Source of the DNA: an uncultured Flammeovirgaceae bacterium
GTDB taxonomy: Bacteria > Bacteroidota > Bacteroidia > Cytophagales > Cyclobacteriaceae
Length of the DNA stretch: 44,435 nt
Assembly: GCA_937883755.1 (NCBI GenBank)
Contig: CAKZYA010000010.1
Location: forward strand, 1 to 44,435
Reading direction: 5' to 3'
A model generated the notes under the pieces. The model was not told the DNA's origin, made no database searches, and worked only from the letters and a program-made list of their open reading frames with translations. This document shows, one piece after another, positions 9,169 through 17,150 of the stretch (within the stretch, counting starts at the first letter, position 1; each line of letters begins with the position of its first letter). The position numbers and the translations under genes are program-made.

Positions 9169-9477
9169 ATGACCTCCGATATACTTTACTTCCTAACCGC
9201 CGTGGTTCTTTGGAGTGCCGGCTACCTGCATACCGGACGGTTTGTTCGCCCTCGCTGGAAGCAGCCAGGAAAGTTAGTTTTTTACTTAGGTGTCTCCGCT
9301 CTGCTGATTTACTGGATTGGTTGGTATAGTTTATTCTTCATCGTCGGTCACCCGCTCATCGGATTAATTTTCCATATCCGAGTTTGTAAAAAGCACAATA
9401 TTGACTGGCGCAATTGTCAGCCTCGGGAGAAATACCTAGCTCTTCAGAAAAAGTGGGCTCGGGGTGATTTTCAATAA
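9169..9477 (+). CDS. Small hydrophobic membrane protein
   Basis: This 102-residue product is not one I recognise. It contains two to three hydrophobic segments (about residues 4-20, 30-50 and 52-70), then a short basic soluble tail with Cys and His residues (VCKKHNIDWRNC). It starts with ATG and is transcribed away from YceI and towards the MarR gene 93 bases further on. Its simple architecture gives no function, though YceI and small membrane proteins are often near one another. Confidence 0.6.
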   Translation: MTSDILYFLTAVVLWSAGYLHTGRFVRPRWKQPGKLVFYLGVSALLIYWIGWYSLFFIVGHPLIGLIFHIRVCKKHNIDWRNCQPREKYLALQKKWARGDFQ

Positions 9478-9532
9478 AACTGGTGAATGTAGCCTAGTGT
9501 TTGATTCGCTGAGGTAGTTTTACGAAGATGAC

Positions 9533-9540
9533 TATATTTG
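9533..9540 (+). promoter_or_regulatory. -7-like element upstream of MarR gene
   Basis: TATATTTG matches TAnnTTTG exactly and lies 31 bases before the ATG at 9571. No TTG stands at the right distance upstream. It argues against a TTG start at 9538, which would fall inside this element. Confidence 0.3.
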
Positions 9541-9570
9541 GTAGTATTACATGCCTACGAAAATCAACTC

Positions 9571-10008
9571 ATGCCTAACTACGACCCGTATAGCGAATAT
9601 TCGTTTTTATTAGAAAAAACCCAACGCCGGATTAAACAGTACGCCCAGAAGAAATTTACTGAATTTGATTTTGGCGTAACGGTAGACCAGTGGATGGTGC
9701 TGAAGCAACTATACATCCGCTCGGATTTAAGCCAAAGCGAACTAGCCGAAGCCATCTACAAAGGAATGCCCACGCTGACTCGCATTGTAGACTTACTCTG
9801 CACTAAAGGACTTACCGAACGTATTGCCGACCCTCAGGATCGCCGAAAGTGTCAAGTGCATCTTACCGATGCCGGTAGAGCGAAAGTAGAAGAAATGAAG
9901 CCTAAAGTAAGTCAAATCCGTAAGGCTGCCTGGCAGGGATTGCAGCCCAAAGATTTTGAGCACTTTCAACACACCCTCAATAAGATTTATCAAAACCTAG
10001 AAGTGTAA
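9571..10008 (+). CDS. MarR family transcriptional regulator
   Basis: The 145-residue protein is a typical MarR dimer. An N-terminal helix is followed by the winged helix-turn-helix: QSELAEAIYKGMPTLTRIVDLLCTKG is the recognition region, and the wing contains DPQDRRKCQVHLTDAG. Members usually repress genes for stress, efflux or aromatic-compound use and respond to small ligands. I place the start at ATG 9571 rather than the in-frame TTG at 9538, because the latter overlaps a -7-like promoter element. The FNR and ferredoxin genes follow on the same strand after a hairpin repeat, so control of them is possible but unproven. Confidence 0.88.
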   Translation: MPNYDPYSEYSFLLEKTQRRIKQYAQKKFTEFDFGVTVDQWMVLKQLYIRSDLSQSELAEAIYKGMPTLTRIVDLLCTKGLTERIADPQDRRKCQVHLTDAGRAKVEEMKPKVSQIRKAAWQGLQPKDFEHFQHTLNKIYQNLEV

Positions 10009-10099
10009 AAATTTTTCTCAATTTATTTGCCATAATAACATTTCGTATAGCAAACAATTTCACTAGCTTAGCGTATTGTAACTAAAAAGCCGTTCTCTT

Positions 10100-10118
10100 C
10101 CCCCTTTCCCAAAGGGGG
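10100..10118 (+). repeat. C/G-run hairpin in intergenic gap
   Basis: CCCCCTTT and AAAGGGGG form a perfect 8-bp stem with a 3-base loop, followed by another G5 run (10123-10127). It lies between the MarR stop and the FNR start. It has no T tract, so it looks more like an interspersed palindromic repeat than an intrinsic terminator. Confidence 0.5.
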
Positions 10119-10148
10119 TGAAGGGGGATTTAAAACGCGTAATTGATT

Positions 10149-11177
10149 ATGGTACAAAGTATTGACGATAAGCGAGTAGAAACTGACATATGCATTATTG
10201 GTGCTGGTCCAGTAGGATTATTTGCCGTATTTGAAGCAGGTTTGCTAAAAATGCGCTGCCACCTAATTGATGCTCTACCGCAGATTGGTGGTCAGTTATC
10301 CGAAATTTATCCCAAGAAACCTATTTATGATATTCCGGGCTACCCTGATATTCTTGCTCAGGATTTAGTAAATAATCTAGAACAACAAATCGCCCCCTTC
10401 CACCCTACCGCTACGTTGGGCGAACGAGTTGAAGAATTGGAGCGACAAGAAGATGATTCGTTTCGATTACAAACTAATGAAGGTACCGAAGTATTCTGTA
10501 AAGTGGTCGTCATTGCCGGTGGTTTAGGTTGCTTCGAACCTCGCAAACCCGCCGTTGAAAATCTGGAACAATACGAAGGCAAAGGCATCGCTTACATCAT
10601 TAAAAACCCAGAGAAGTTCCGAGGTAAAAAGCTAGTACTCGCCGGAGGTGGCGACTCCGCCCTGGACTGGACACTGTATCTTTCTGAGCTAGCTGAGGAA
10701 GTAACGTTAGTGCACCGAGGTAGTACTTTTCGGGGTGCACCTGATTCAGCCGAGAAAGTGATGAGTTTGGCTGATCAGAGAAAGATCAATCTACAGCTCA
10801 ACGCTAATGTCACCGCCATTCAAGGAAATGGTAAACTCAATGCCTGTGTCATTACTGATAAAGCAAAAAATTCAGTGATCGTTGACACTGACTATTTCAT
10901 TCCTTTATTTGGTCTAAGCCCAAAACTCGGACCGATTGCTAATTGGAACTTGAATCTAGACCGCAATGCCATTGTGGTAAATACCGAAGATTATTCCACC
11001 AATGTGCCCGGTATTTATGCCATTGGCGATATAAACACCTACCCTGGTAAACTAAAACTAATTCTCTGCGGCTTTCATGAAGCGGCACTAATGTCGCACT
11101 CAGCCTACCGTATTGTAAGTGGTGGTAAGAAGCCTAGTTTTAAGTATACAACGGTAAATGGAGCCCCAACAATGTAA
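10149..11177 (+). CDS. Ferredoxin/flavodoxin-NADP+ reductase (thioredoxin-reductase-like type)
   Basis: This 342-residue flavoprotein has the FAD motif IIGAGPVGLFAVFEAG near the N-terminus and a second nucleotide-binding motif VLAGGGDSALDWTLYL, but no CxxC redox pair between them. That excludes thioredoxin reductase and fits the YumC-type ferredoxin-NADP reductases, as do GGQLSEIYPKKPIYDIPGYP and the end motif GIYAIGDINTYPGKLKLI. It transfers electrons between NADPH and ferredoxin in the cytoplasm. A 2Fe-2S ferredoxin, its likely partner, is encoded 94 bases downstream. I chose the ATG at 10149 over the TTG at 10143. Confidence 0.92.
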   Translation: MVQSIDDKRVETDICIIGAGPVGLFAVFEAGLLKMRCHLIDALPQIGGQLSEIYPKKPIYDIPGYPDILAQDLVNNLEQQIAPFHPTATLGERVEELERQEDDSFRLQTNEGTEVFCKVVVIAGGLGCFEPRKPAVENLEQYEGKGIAYIIKNPEKFRGKKLVLAGGGDSALDWTLYLSELAEEVTLVHRGSTFRGAPDSAEKVMSLADQRKINLQLNANVTAIQGNGKLNACVITDKAKNSVIVDTDYFIPLFGLSPKLGPIANWNLNLDRNAIVVNTEDYSTNVPGIYAIGDINTYPGKLKLILCGFHEAALMSHSAYRIVSGGKKPSFKYTTVNGAPTM

Positions 11178-11190
11178 AAGCTTGGCTTTG

Positions 11191-11243
11191 GAGATTAGGG
11201 ATTAGGCGACCGCCGCGCGGGTTTAGCGATTACCTAATATCTC
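11191..11243. repeat. Imperfect inverted repeat between FNR and ferredoxin genes
   Basis: GAGATTAGG (11191-11199) pairs with CCTAATATCTC (11233-11243) with a 2-base bulge, enclosing the GC-rich element CCGCCGCGCGG. It could fold in mRNA between the two genes. It is probably an interspersed repeat. Confidence 0.35.
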
Positions 11244-11271
11244 ACTCCCAAACCCAAATGACTAATAGTTT

Positions 11272-11613
11272 ATGGCAGACGATTTAATCACAATTTTTGT
11301 AGAAGAAGAAAACGGTGAGCGACGCTCGATTGAAGCACCCACTGACGTGCAGTTATCGTTGATGGAGTTGCTAAAAGCGTCTGACTATCCAGTGCAAGCC
11401 ACTTGCGGAGGAATGGCTCTTTGCGCTACCTGTCACGTGGAAGTTGTAGAAGGTGACGATTCATACAAAGAAGCCACTGACCCAGAACTGGATATGCTGG
11501 ATACATTACCCGAAGTGACCGACGCTAGTCGCTTGGCTTGTCAAATGCGCCTCGCCGATGATATGGACGGAATGGTAGTTCGGATTCTCGCCAGCGAAGA
11601 AGCTGAGTATTGA
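11272..11613 (+). CDS. 2Fe-2S ferredoxin (adrenodoxin type)
   Basis: The 113-residue acidic protein has four cluster ligands in the adrenodoxin pattern: Cys45, Cys51, Cys54 and Cys90 (TCGGMALCATC and LACQM). It begins with the usual beta-grasp strand ITIFVEEENG. It carries single electrons in the cytoplasm, and the FNR-like reductase encoded just upstream would reduce it with NADPH. The final acceptor is unknown; cytochromes P450, Rieske oxygenases and Fe-S assembly enzymes are typical for this type. ATG at 11272 gives a full-length protein. Confidence 0.93.
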   Translation: MADDLITIFVEEENGERRSIEAPTDVQLSLMELLKASDYPVQATCGGMALCATCHVEVVEGDDSYKEATDPELDMLDTLPEVTDASRLACQMRLADDMDGMVVRILASEEAEY

Positions 11614-11639
11614 ACAAGTAATCCTAAGTTGTATAAAGC

Positions 11640-11735
11640 TATATCCCCGGATGAGCAAGGCGAATTCCGGTGGACGTCCCGGCGGGGAACCGCACGCGCC
11701 CAGCGTGGGGCGGGGTCTCCTACATAATAAGCAGT
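11640..11735. repeat. GC-rich palindromic intergenic repeat
   Basis: The gap between the convergent ferredoxin and isomerase genes holds a GC-rich stretch with short self-complementary parts (CCCAGCGTGGGGCG, CCCGGCGGGG) and the tail GGTCTCCTACATAATAAGC. That tail resembles CGATCTCCTGCTTAGTAGC in the repeat at 37166-37267, after a similar CGCCCAGCG. I group it tentatively with that family. Confidence 0.4.
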
Positions 11736-11773
11736 AGATCCGGGAAGATAACCTCGAATCTTCACTCCTTTTA

Positions 11774-12694
11774 CTAGGTTACTAAAAACTGGCTTACGTA
11801 ATTTCGGGCAATCAGAATGGAAGATTTGATGGCCTCTTCTGAATCTTCAAAGGCTTTGTCTTCCACCTCAATGCAGGTTGGCCCTTTGTAGCCAATAGTG
11901 GTCAGGGCTGAAAAAAAATCTCGCCAACGGACATCCCCCAAACCAGGTAATTTAGGCGAATGATACTCCAGCGGAGTAGCCAGTACCCCTACCCGATTAA
12001 GCTTATCGCGGTAGACCTTCACATCTTTCAAGTGTACATGGTGGATGCGATCTTTGTAGTCATAAATGGGCTGAATTTCGTCCATTTGCATCCATACCAA
12101 ATGAGAAGGGTCATAATTTAAACCTAAACGGGGACTAGGAATAATATCAAACATTCGATCCCAGTGAGCGGGACTGTAGGCTAAATTTTTCCCTCCAGGC
12201 CACTCATCCTGAGTGAAGAACATCGGGCAGTTTTCAATACCGATATTGACATTATACTGCTCGGCAACTTTAACAATCTCGGGGAAACGCTCTTTGAACA
12301 CCGCGAAATTATCATCCACACTACGACTGGGTTCTCGCCCCACAAATGTATTGATTACCGGAATTCCTAGTTTAGCCGCCGCCGGAATAAGTTTTTTAAT
12401 ATGCTCAATCTCCTGAGCCGCCTTTGCCTCGTCTGCCGCTAGCGGATTGGGATAATATCCAAGTCCGGAAATAAAGATGTTTTTCTGTTTTAGATAGCCC
12501 TGAATGTAGTTTACTTTCTCATCATCCAGTTCGTCCACATCAATATGAGTGACCCCAGCGTAGCGACGTTCAGCTTTCCCGACAGGCCAGCACATGATTT
12601 CTACACAAGCAAACTTATTTTCGGAAGCAAAATCGATAACTTCTTCAAAGGGTTTTTCGGCCAGAATGGCACTCACAAATCCAAGTTGTTGCAT
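11774..12694 (-). CDS. Sugar phosphate isomerase/epimerase (TIM barrel)
   Basis: This is a cytoplasmic xylose-isomerase-like TIM barrel of 306 residues. The metal ligands usual for the family are visible in NIGIENCPM, LNYDPSHLVW, HHVHLKDVK and CIEVED. Related enzymes include inosose dehydratases, hydroxypyruvate isomerase and ketose epimerases. It is the last gene of the GntR-led operon, 82 bases after the DinB-like gene. I start it at ATG 12694; the longer frame to 12739 needs a TTG and adds an unlikely basic extension. It probably converts one intermediate in the pathway that feeds the kinase and DeoC aldolase, but its exact step is not readable. Confidence 0.88.
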   Translation of the reverse strand: MQQLGFVSAILAEKPFEEVIDFASENKFACVEIMCWPVGKAERRYAGVTHIDVDELDDEKVNYIQGYLKQKNIFISGLGYYPNPLAADEAKAAQEIEHIKKLIPAAAKLGIPVINTFVGREPSRSVDDNFAVFKERFPEIVKVAEQYNVNIGIENCPMFFTQDEWPGGKNLAYSPAHWDRMFDIIPSPRLGLNYDPSHLVWMQMDEIQPIYDYKDRIHHVHLKDVKVYRDKLNRVGVLATPLEYHSPKLPGLGDVRWRDFFSALTTIGYKGPTCIEVEDKAFEDSEEAIKSSILIARNYVSQFLVT

Positions 12695-12776
12695 GATGGT
12701 TTGACGTTGGTGGAATAGCGGGTATTTAGTAATTTTCAAGTTTCTATTGTATTCCGCACGACCTGTAGTTATGAGT

Positions 12777-13274
12777 TCAGAACCACATTCGTTCTAGCCG
12801 GGCGGCACGGCGTGCATCAGCCAATTGGCCACGGTGCATATACCAGTGATCAGCGGCAAACTGAAAACAATGACGATAGGTACCAAACATATCCTCGAAG
12901 CCCTCGGGTGCGTTCTGACTTTTCTTATCAAGATCGTTTTCGGTGAGCGAATCAAGTAAGCTCATAGTTGATTGACGCATCTCGCGGCATCTGGTCAAAA
13001 CGAAATTAAACGAAGGATATTGATTAACATCACCAGCTACTTCTGCCCCATCAAATATTTCTTTCCAGTCTTGCAAAGGATTGGGTTCAGCGAGCATAAA
13101 TACCCTAATAACCAGCGCCTCAATATATGCTAAGTGTCCGAGTACCCAAAGAGTGTGACATCCTCCATTCGGTGTCGGAAACACTGTACCGTAGTTACTC
13201 ATATCTTCAATACGCACCAGCACCCGACTAGTACTCTTCTCTAAATTATCTCGTATGAGATCAATGGATTGCAT
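12777..13274 (-). CDS. DinB family (DinB-like four-helix) protein
   Basis: The 165-residue protein matches the DinB/YfiT-type helical bundle. It has a His in VLGHLAYIE (His47) and a C-terminal cluster FAADHWYMHRGQLADARR that supplies the remaining metal-binding His residues. Relatives include bacillithiol S-transferases and other thiol-linked or metal-dependent enzymes, many without known substrate. The gene sits 13 bases behind the Gfo/Idh/MocA gene and so shares the operon. Its role in sugar breakdown is unclear; protection from a reactive aldehyde product such as acetaldehyde is a speculative option. Confidence 0.85.
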   Translation of the reverse strand: MQSIDLIRDNLEKSTSRVLVRIEDMSNYGTVFPTPNGGCHTLWVLGHLAYIEALVIRVFMLAEPNPLQDWKEIFDGAEVAGDVNQYPSFNFVLTRCREMRQSTMSLLDSLTENDLDKKSQNAPEGFEDMFGTYRHCFQFAADHWYMHRGQLADARRAARLERMWF

Positions 13275-13287
13275 CTACGATTACACA

Positions 13288-14433
13288 CTAGATCGTTACC
13301 CAAGCCTGCTTTCTATTACTCTCTACGATGGCTTCGCCTAAATAAAGTTCTCGCAATCCGTCAGCGAAAGTTGGGTACATATTAGTTTCATGCTTACCGC
13401 CACGGATGGCTCCGTATACCTGCTTGAACAATTGCTTAGATGTATCAGGGAACCCTTCGTTGTGACCACCGGGGAAAGAAATTAGCTTAGAAGCTGCCCC
13501 ATCTACTAAAGCCGGGTCACGCAATAGCTGTCCATTCGGTACATCCCGTTCACCAATCCAGATTTCATTAGGCGACTCCGAGCACCAGGCTACGGTTTTC
13601 TTGGAGCCAGCAATCTCCACGTTGATACGGTTTTTACGTCCGGCGGAAACCTGACTGACAGTCAGAACTCCTTTGTTACCATTACTGAAGCGAAGTAATA
13701 CGGTAGCAAAATCCTCTGTTTCTATGGGTACATCAGCGTAATCTTCTGGTTTCAGCATTTTACCAGAGTAGGTTTCTACCGGCTTCAGTGGCTTCTTCCG
13801 GGTGGGATGAACGGTAGAAAAGTCTGCCATCACTTCCTTAATTTGCAGACCTGTTACGTGCTCAATCAAGTCCATCAGGTGAGAACCTATGTCGGCAATA
13901 GCTCGGGAATCGCCGGAGTACTGAGGCTCCAATCGCCAGTTGTAATCGGTAGCGTAAAATAGCCAATCTTGCAGATACGTACCGATTACAGAGTAAATAT
14001 CTCCCAGATCACCATTCTCCCGCATCGCTTTCATCTGCCGTACTAGCGGATAGTAACGAATGTTGAAGTGAACGGCATTCACTAAACCAGTTTTTTTAGC
14101 TAGCTCCACCAATTCTTCGGCTTCGGCAATAGTCATGGATAGTGGCTTTTCACAAACCACATTAATACCCGCTTCCAAAGCCGCCTTCGCCATTGGGTAA
14201 TGTAAATGATTGGGTGTACAGATATGAATACAATCTAGACCATCGTGAGCCAACAATTCTTCGTAACTACCATAAGCTGCTGAAACGCCGAGTTGATCCG
14301 CTTTTTCCTGAGCAATCTCCTTGTTCATATCGCTGATCGCTGCTACGTGAAGATTAGGGATACGACGTAGAGCCTCAATGTGGGCGGGTCCGATAAAACC
14401 AAGTCCAGCTACGCCAATTTGTAAGGTTTTCAT
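13288..14433 (-). CDS. Gfo/Idh/MocA family oxidoreductase
   Basis: This 381-residue dehydrogenase has the N-terminal Rossmann motif GVAGLGFIGPAH and the conserved VCEKPLSMT segment, whose Lys is a usual active-site residue. It also has the H-x3-D-like GSHLMDLIEHVTG region of the C-terminal substrate domain. Members oxidise or reduce sugars and cyclitols with NAD(P). Its start codon overlaps the PfkB stop by four bases (14430-14433), which suggests translational coupling. With the kinase and aldolase it forms the metabolic core of the operon. The substrate may be a deoxy sugar or inositol-like polyol, by inference only. Confidence 0.92.
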   Translation of the reverse strand: MKTLQIGVAGLGFIGPAHIEALRRIPNLHVAAISDMNKEIAQEKADQLGVSAAYGSYEELLAHDGLDCIHICTPNHLHYPMAKAALEAGINVVCEKPLSMTIAEAEELVELAKKTGLVNAVHFNIRYYPLVRQMKAMRENGDLGDIYSVIGTYLQDWLFYATDYNWRLEPQYSGDSRAIADIGSHLMDLIEHVTGLQIKEVMADFSTVHPTRKKPLKPVETYSGKMLKPEDYADVPIETEDFATVLLRFSNGNKGVLTVSQVSAGRKNRINVEIAGSKKTVAWCSESPNEIWIGERDVPNGQLLRDPALVDGAASKLISFPGGHNEGFPDTSKQLFKQVYGAIRGGKHETNMYPTFADGLRELYLGEAIVESNRKQAWVTI

Positions 14434-15551
14434 AGGTTGTTTTTCCAGTTTTGTAGGTAAAAAATTAATTCAGATCGGCTGGGGCTTTTGCCATTTTGCA
14501 CGTAAGCCCCGGAAGTAGCCATCCCCAGCAAAGCAGAGTCTTCCAGCGAATATCCGGCTAATTGTCCAAAACAAAATCCAGCGTTTAGGTTATCACCACC
14601 CCCTGTAGAAATACGCGGTTTAGCGACTACCTGCCCGGGAATTGCCTGTATACCCTGGGGACTTACAATAATAGAACGGTTTAGCGGATGTACCAACAAA
14701 TTTGTCAAATTCGTGTGTTCGTAGATGAATAAGCAAACCTCGTTTAACTCATCTCCGGCAGATTTCCCGGTTTGAATTTCAATAGTTTTTGCAAGTCGGC
14801 GAGCTTCGTTTTCGTTTAGTCCGAGCGTAACTGTTCCGTACTTGCTAAAGCTACCGATCACTTCTAGCACCTCCTCAATAGCGGTCTGCGACTTTTTAGT
14901 AGGGTCAGCCAAATCAAAAAAGAAGTGACGAGGGGAATTCGTCAATTGAGGAATAAGTTCCTGACTGATTCCTCGCCAGACGTCAGTAGCCAACGGTAGA
15001 TTACACCAGTCTACCAGAGCGATAAATTTAGTCGAGTTGCAGTACCGCGTTAGATTAGCCATACCGACCGTCTCCTTCACAAAATTCCAGTCAATCGTCT
15101 GAAAAGGACTTACTTCGGATAAGATGAGCTTACCATCGTCAAATTCTAAAGCATTGGTTTCAGCGGGTGCTCCTAACGAAATCAGCTTACTCTGCGAATG
15201 GATTTGCTCGAACAAGGGATCAATTACCGGAGAGCCAAAGTTACCCAGACAATAATTTAAAACTCCTAGGGAAGCCAGCGCGTGCGCCATAATCGGGGCA
15301 TTACCGCCTAACTTTACCTCCTGAGAAACTAGTTCTAGTTGAGCACTTAATCCTGCTGCCCGCTCAATACGCTTGGCAAAAGTATCGATTGTTGGATAGT
15401 ACAAACGCGATTGCCCATCCTGTGCCTGAACCACTTTCTGAATCTTGTCGATGTAGCCATCTAACCCGATAAATACTGGTACCTCTTCCGGGTTTGGATC
15501 AAACGTCTCCAGATGACTACTTAAATCATCTAGCCTTGCTGATAAATCCAT
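14430..15551 (-). CDS. PfkB family carbohydrate kinase
   Basis: The 373-residue protein shows both PfkB landmarks: an N-terminal glycine pair (LGGNAPIMAHALASLG) and the C-terminal ATP/anion-hole motif ISTGGGDNLNAGF with the catalytic Asp in GGGD. It is longer than ribokinase (about 310), mainly in the N-terminal part, and the residue three before GGG is Ile rather than the common Asp. It would phosphorylate a sugar that the neighbouring DeoC (24 bases upstream) could then cleave. In enteric bacteria a PfkB deoxyribokinase works with DeoC in just this way, so 2-deoxyribose or a similar deoxy sugar is the leading guess. Confidence 0.88.
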   Translation of the reverse strand: MDLSARLDDLSSHLETFDPNPEEVPVFIGLDGYIDKIQKVVQAQDGQSRLYYPTIDTFAKRIERAAGLSAQLELVSQEVKLGGNAPIMAHALASLGVLNYCLGNFGSPVIDPLFEQIHSQSKLISLGAPAETNALEFDDGKLILSEVSPFQTIDWNFVKETVGMANLTRYCNSTKFIALVDWCNLPLATDVWRGISQELIPQLTNSPRHFFFDLADPTKKSQTAIEEVLEVIGSFSKYGTVTLGLNENEARRLAKTIEIQTGKSAGDELNEVCLFIYEHTNLTNLLVHPLNRSIIVSPQGIQAIPGQVVAKPRISTGGGDNLNAGFCFGQLAGYSLEDSALLGMATSGAYVQNGKSPSRSELIFYLQNWKNNL

Positions 15552-15575
15552 TGGTTAGGTTGTTGTACGGAAAGA

Positions 15576-16337
15576 CTAATACCCGCTAGGATCTTCTTTA
15601 GGATTTTCTTCTACAGCTACGCTGCCATCGCCAAAGCGCTTCTGAGCTTCGTTCAAAATGGTAGCGGTAGCCGTAGCTCCAATGCGAGTAACGCCTAACT
15701 CTTTCACTTTTAAAAGATCATCCAAAGTGCGCACTCCTCCGGCTGCTTTCACCTGTACTTGGGGGGCACTGTGTTCTCGCATTAGTTTGAGGTCGGGATG
15801 GGTAGCTCCTTGGTAGGAGTATTTTCCGTCGCTGCCCTTCACAAAACCGTAGCCAGTGGAGGTCTTCACAAAATCAGCGTTTAGCTCACTGCAAATTTCG
15901 CATAGCTTGATTTTATGCTGATCGTTATCCAAAAAATCATTTTCAAAAATCACCTTTACAATAGCTCCATGTTTATGAGATTCGTCTGTTACTGCTTTTA
16001 TTTCATTAGTTACGTACTCCCATTCTTCACTCAGTACTTTCCCGATATTAACTACCATATCGATTTCAGTGGCTCCCGCTCGGCAAGCCTGCTTCGTTTC
16101 TTGAACTTTTATTTCAGTGGTTGAACTTCCCTGCGGAAAACCCACTACGGTTCCTACGGCTACATCAGAACCTTGTAGTAACTTTACTGCCATTGGCACG
16201 GCGTAAGGCTTGATACAGACCGAAGCGGCGTTGTATTTTTTAGCTAATTCGCAACCCTCGGTTAAGTCCTGGTCGGTCATAGTGGGGTGTAACAACGAGT
16301 GGTCAATCATTTTGGCGAGTTCGGTAATCTTATCCAT
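15576..16337 (-). CDS. deoC: Deoxyribose-phosphate aldolase
   Basis: This is a class I aldolase of 253 residues, the DeoC length. The Schiff-base Lys158 lies in ADFVKTSTGYGF, the proton-relay Lys197 in VQVKAAGGVR and Asp93 in EIDMVVNIG, all in the order and spacing of DeoC. It splits 2-deoxy-D-ribose 5-phosphate into acetaldehyde and glyceraldehyde 3-phosphate. The gene lies 29 bases after the GntR regulator and 24 before the kinase. No nucleoside phosphorylase or phosphopentomutase is near, so it probably serves sugar catabolism rather than nucleoside salvage, possibly on a related phosphorylated deoxy sugar. Confidence 0.94.
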   Translation of the reverse strand: MDKITELAKMIDHSLLHPTMTDQDLTEGCELAKKYNAASVCIKPYAVPMAVKLLQGSDVAVGTVVGFPQGSSTTEIKVQETKQACRAGATEIDMVVNIGKVLSEEWEYVTNEIKAVTDESHKHGAIVKVIFENDFLDNDQHKIKLCEICSELNADFVKTSTGYGFVKGSDGKYSYQGATHPDLKLMREHSAPQVQVKAAGGVRTLDDLLKVKELGVTRIGATATATILNEAQKRFGDGSVAVEENPKEDPSGY

Positions 16338-16366
16338 GTTTCGTTAGTTGAAAATTGAAAGCTTAA

Positions 16367-17080
16367 TTATTTTATGATGGTGCCGATGGCGTAGTGTTCA
16401 GTGTTGCAGTAAAGTGAGCTGTATATGAAGTAGTTTGGTCGGTTGGTGCCGTATTTTCGGTGGATATGTAGAATAGGAGTTCCCATATCTAAATGAAATT
16501 GTTCGGCAGTTTCAGCTTCAGCAGCCAGAGCGCGAATACGCTGATCTACATTCGTAATTTCCAATTGATAATACCAATAGAGCATACGAAACAACGAGCC
16601 TTGAACCCACTTTTTATCACAAAAATTGGGAATATTTAAATTAGGGAGGTAAGTGAATTCTAGCATCACCGGCTGATCATCAACTTTTCGCAGACGCTCA
16701 ATCGTGATACACCCAGCCTTCTGCTCGCTCACTGACAGATCAAAGAAAAAATCTTTACTCCAAGTAGTAGCATGTGGCTTACTCAGGAATTGAGAAGTAG
16801 CCGAATGTTCGGTTTCGCCTAACACTTCCGAAAACCCTCGGAAAGAAAGTAGCCCCAAAGCGGGTTGTTGAGCGCAGACAATACTTCCCTTTCCCTGCCG
16901 ACGGGCAATGTAGCCTTCCTGCTCCAGCGCGCTGAGTGCCTGACGAACCATCACTCGGGTAATTTTATGCTGAGCACTTAATGTGTTTTCCGAAGGAAGC
17001 AAACTTCCTTCAGCATAATGCCCGGAAAGTATATCACTTTTAAGCCGTTGATGAAGCTGCTTGTAGCGCGGGAGTTTCAT
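16367..17080 (-). CDS. GntR family regulator, HutC/UTRA subfamily
   Basis: The 237-residue protein has an N-terminal GntR winged helix (about residues 5-70: LPRYKQLHQRLKSDI, SENTLSAQHKITRVMVRQAL, RRQGKGSIV) and a C-terminal UTRA ligand domain typical of the HutC branch, which senses phosphorylated sugars and similar metabolites. I start it at ATG 17080; an upstream frame opening at 17110 would run through the palindromic operator and promoter. It is the first gene of the deoC operon. A perfect palindrome over its own -33 element strongly suggests autorepression relieved by a pathway intermediate. Confidence 0.92.
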   Translation of the reverse strand: MKLPRYKQLHQRLKSDILSGHYAEGSLLPSENTLSAQHKITRVMVRQALSALEQEGYIARRQGKGSIVCAQQPALGLLSFRGFSEVLGETEHSATSQFLSKPHATTWSKDFFFDLSVSEQKAGCITIERLRKVDDQPVMLEFTYLPNLNIPNFCDKKWVQGSLFRMLYWYYQLEITNVDQRIRALAAEAETAEQFHLDMGTPILHIHRKYGTNRPNYFIYSSLYCNTEHYAIGTIIK

Positions 17081-17093
17081 AGAAGTATTTCTA

Positions 17094-17123
17094 CAAAGAT
17101 AGAAACTCAACTTGTATATACAA
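17094..17123 (-). promoter_or_regulatory. Promoter of the GntR-deoC operon
   Basis: On the minus strand, TATCTTTG (17101-17094) matches the -7 consensus TAnnTTTG, and TTG (17123-17121) stands 19 bases upstream as the -33 element. The leader to ATG 17080 would be only about 10 bases, which is short but possible in Bacteroidota. Confidence 0.55.
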
Positions 17124-17126
17124 GTT
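17109..17126. promoter_or_regulatory. Palindromic GntR operator
   Basis: AACTTGTATATACAAGTT is a perfect 18-bp palindrome located 28 bases upstream of the GntR start. It covers the -33 TTG and part of the spacer of the operon promoter. The core TTGTATATACAA resembles operators of HutC/TreR-type GntR regulators. Binding here would block RNA polymerase. I saw no second copy in the window. Confidence 0.65.
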
Positions 17127-17150
17127 AACAGGTAATCTTTTAGCAGAGAA

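Noticed and set aside
10149-11177. Thioredoxin reductase identity for the FAD/NADP protein
   Set aside because: The CxxC redox pair between the two nucleotide domains is missing, and a ferredoxin gene follows.
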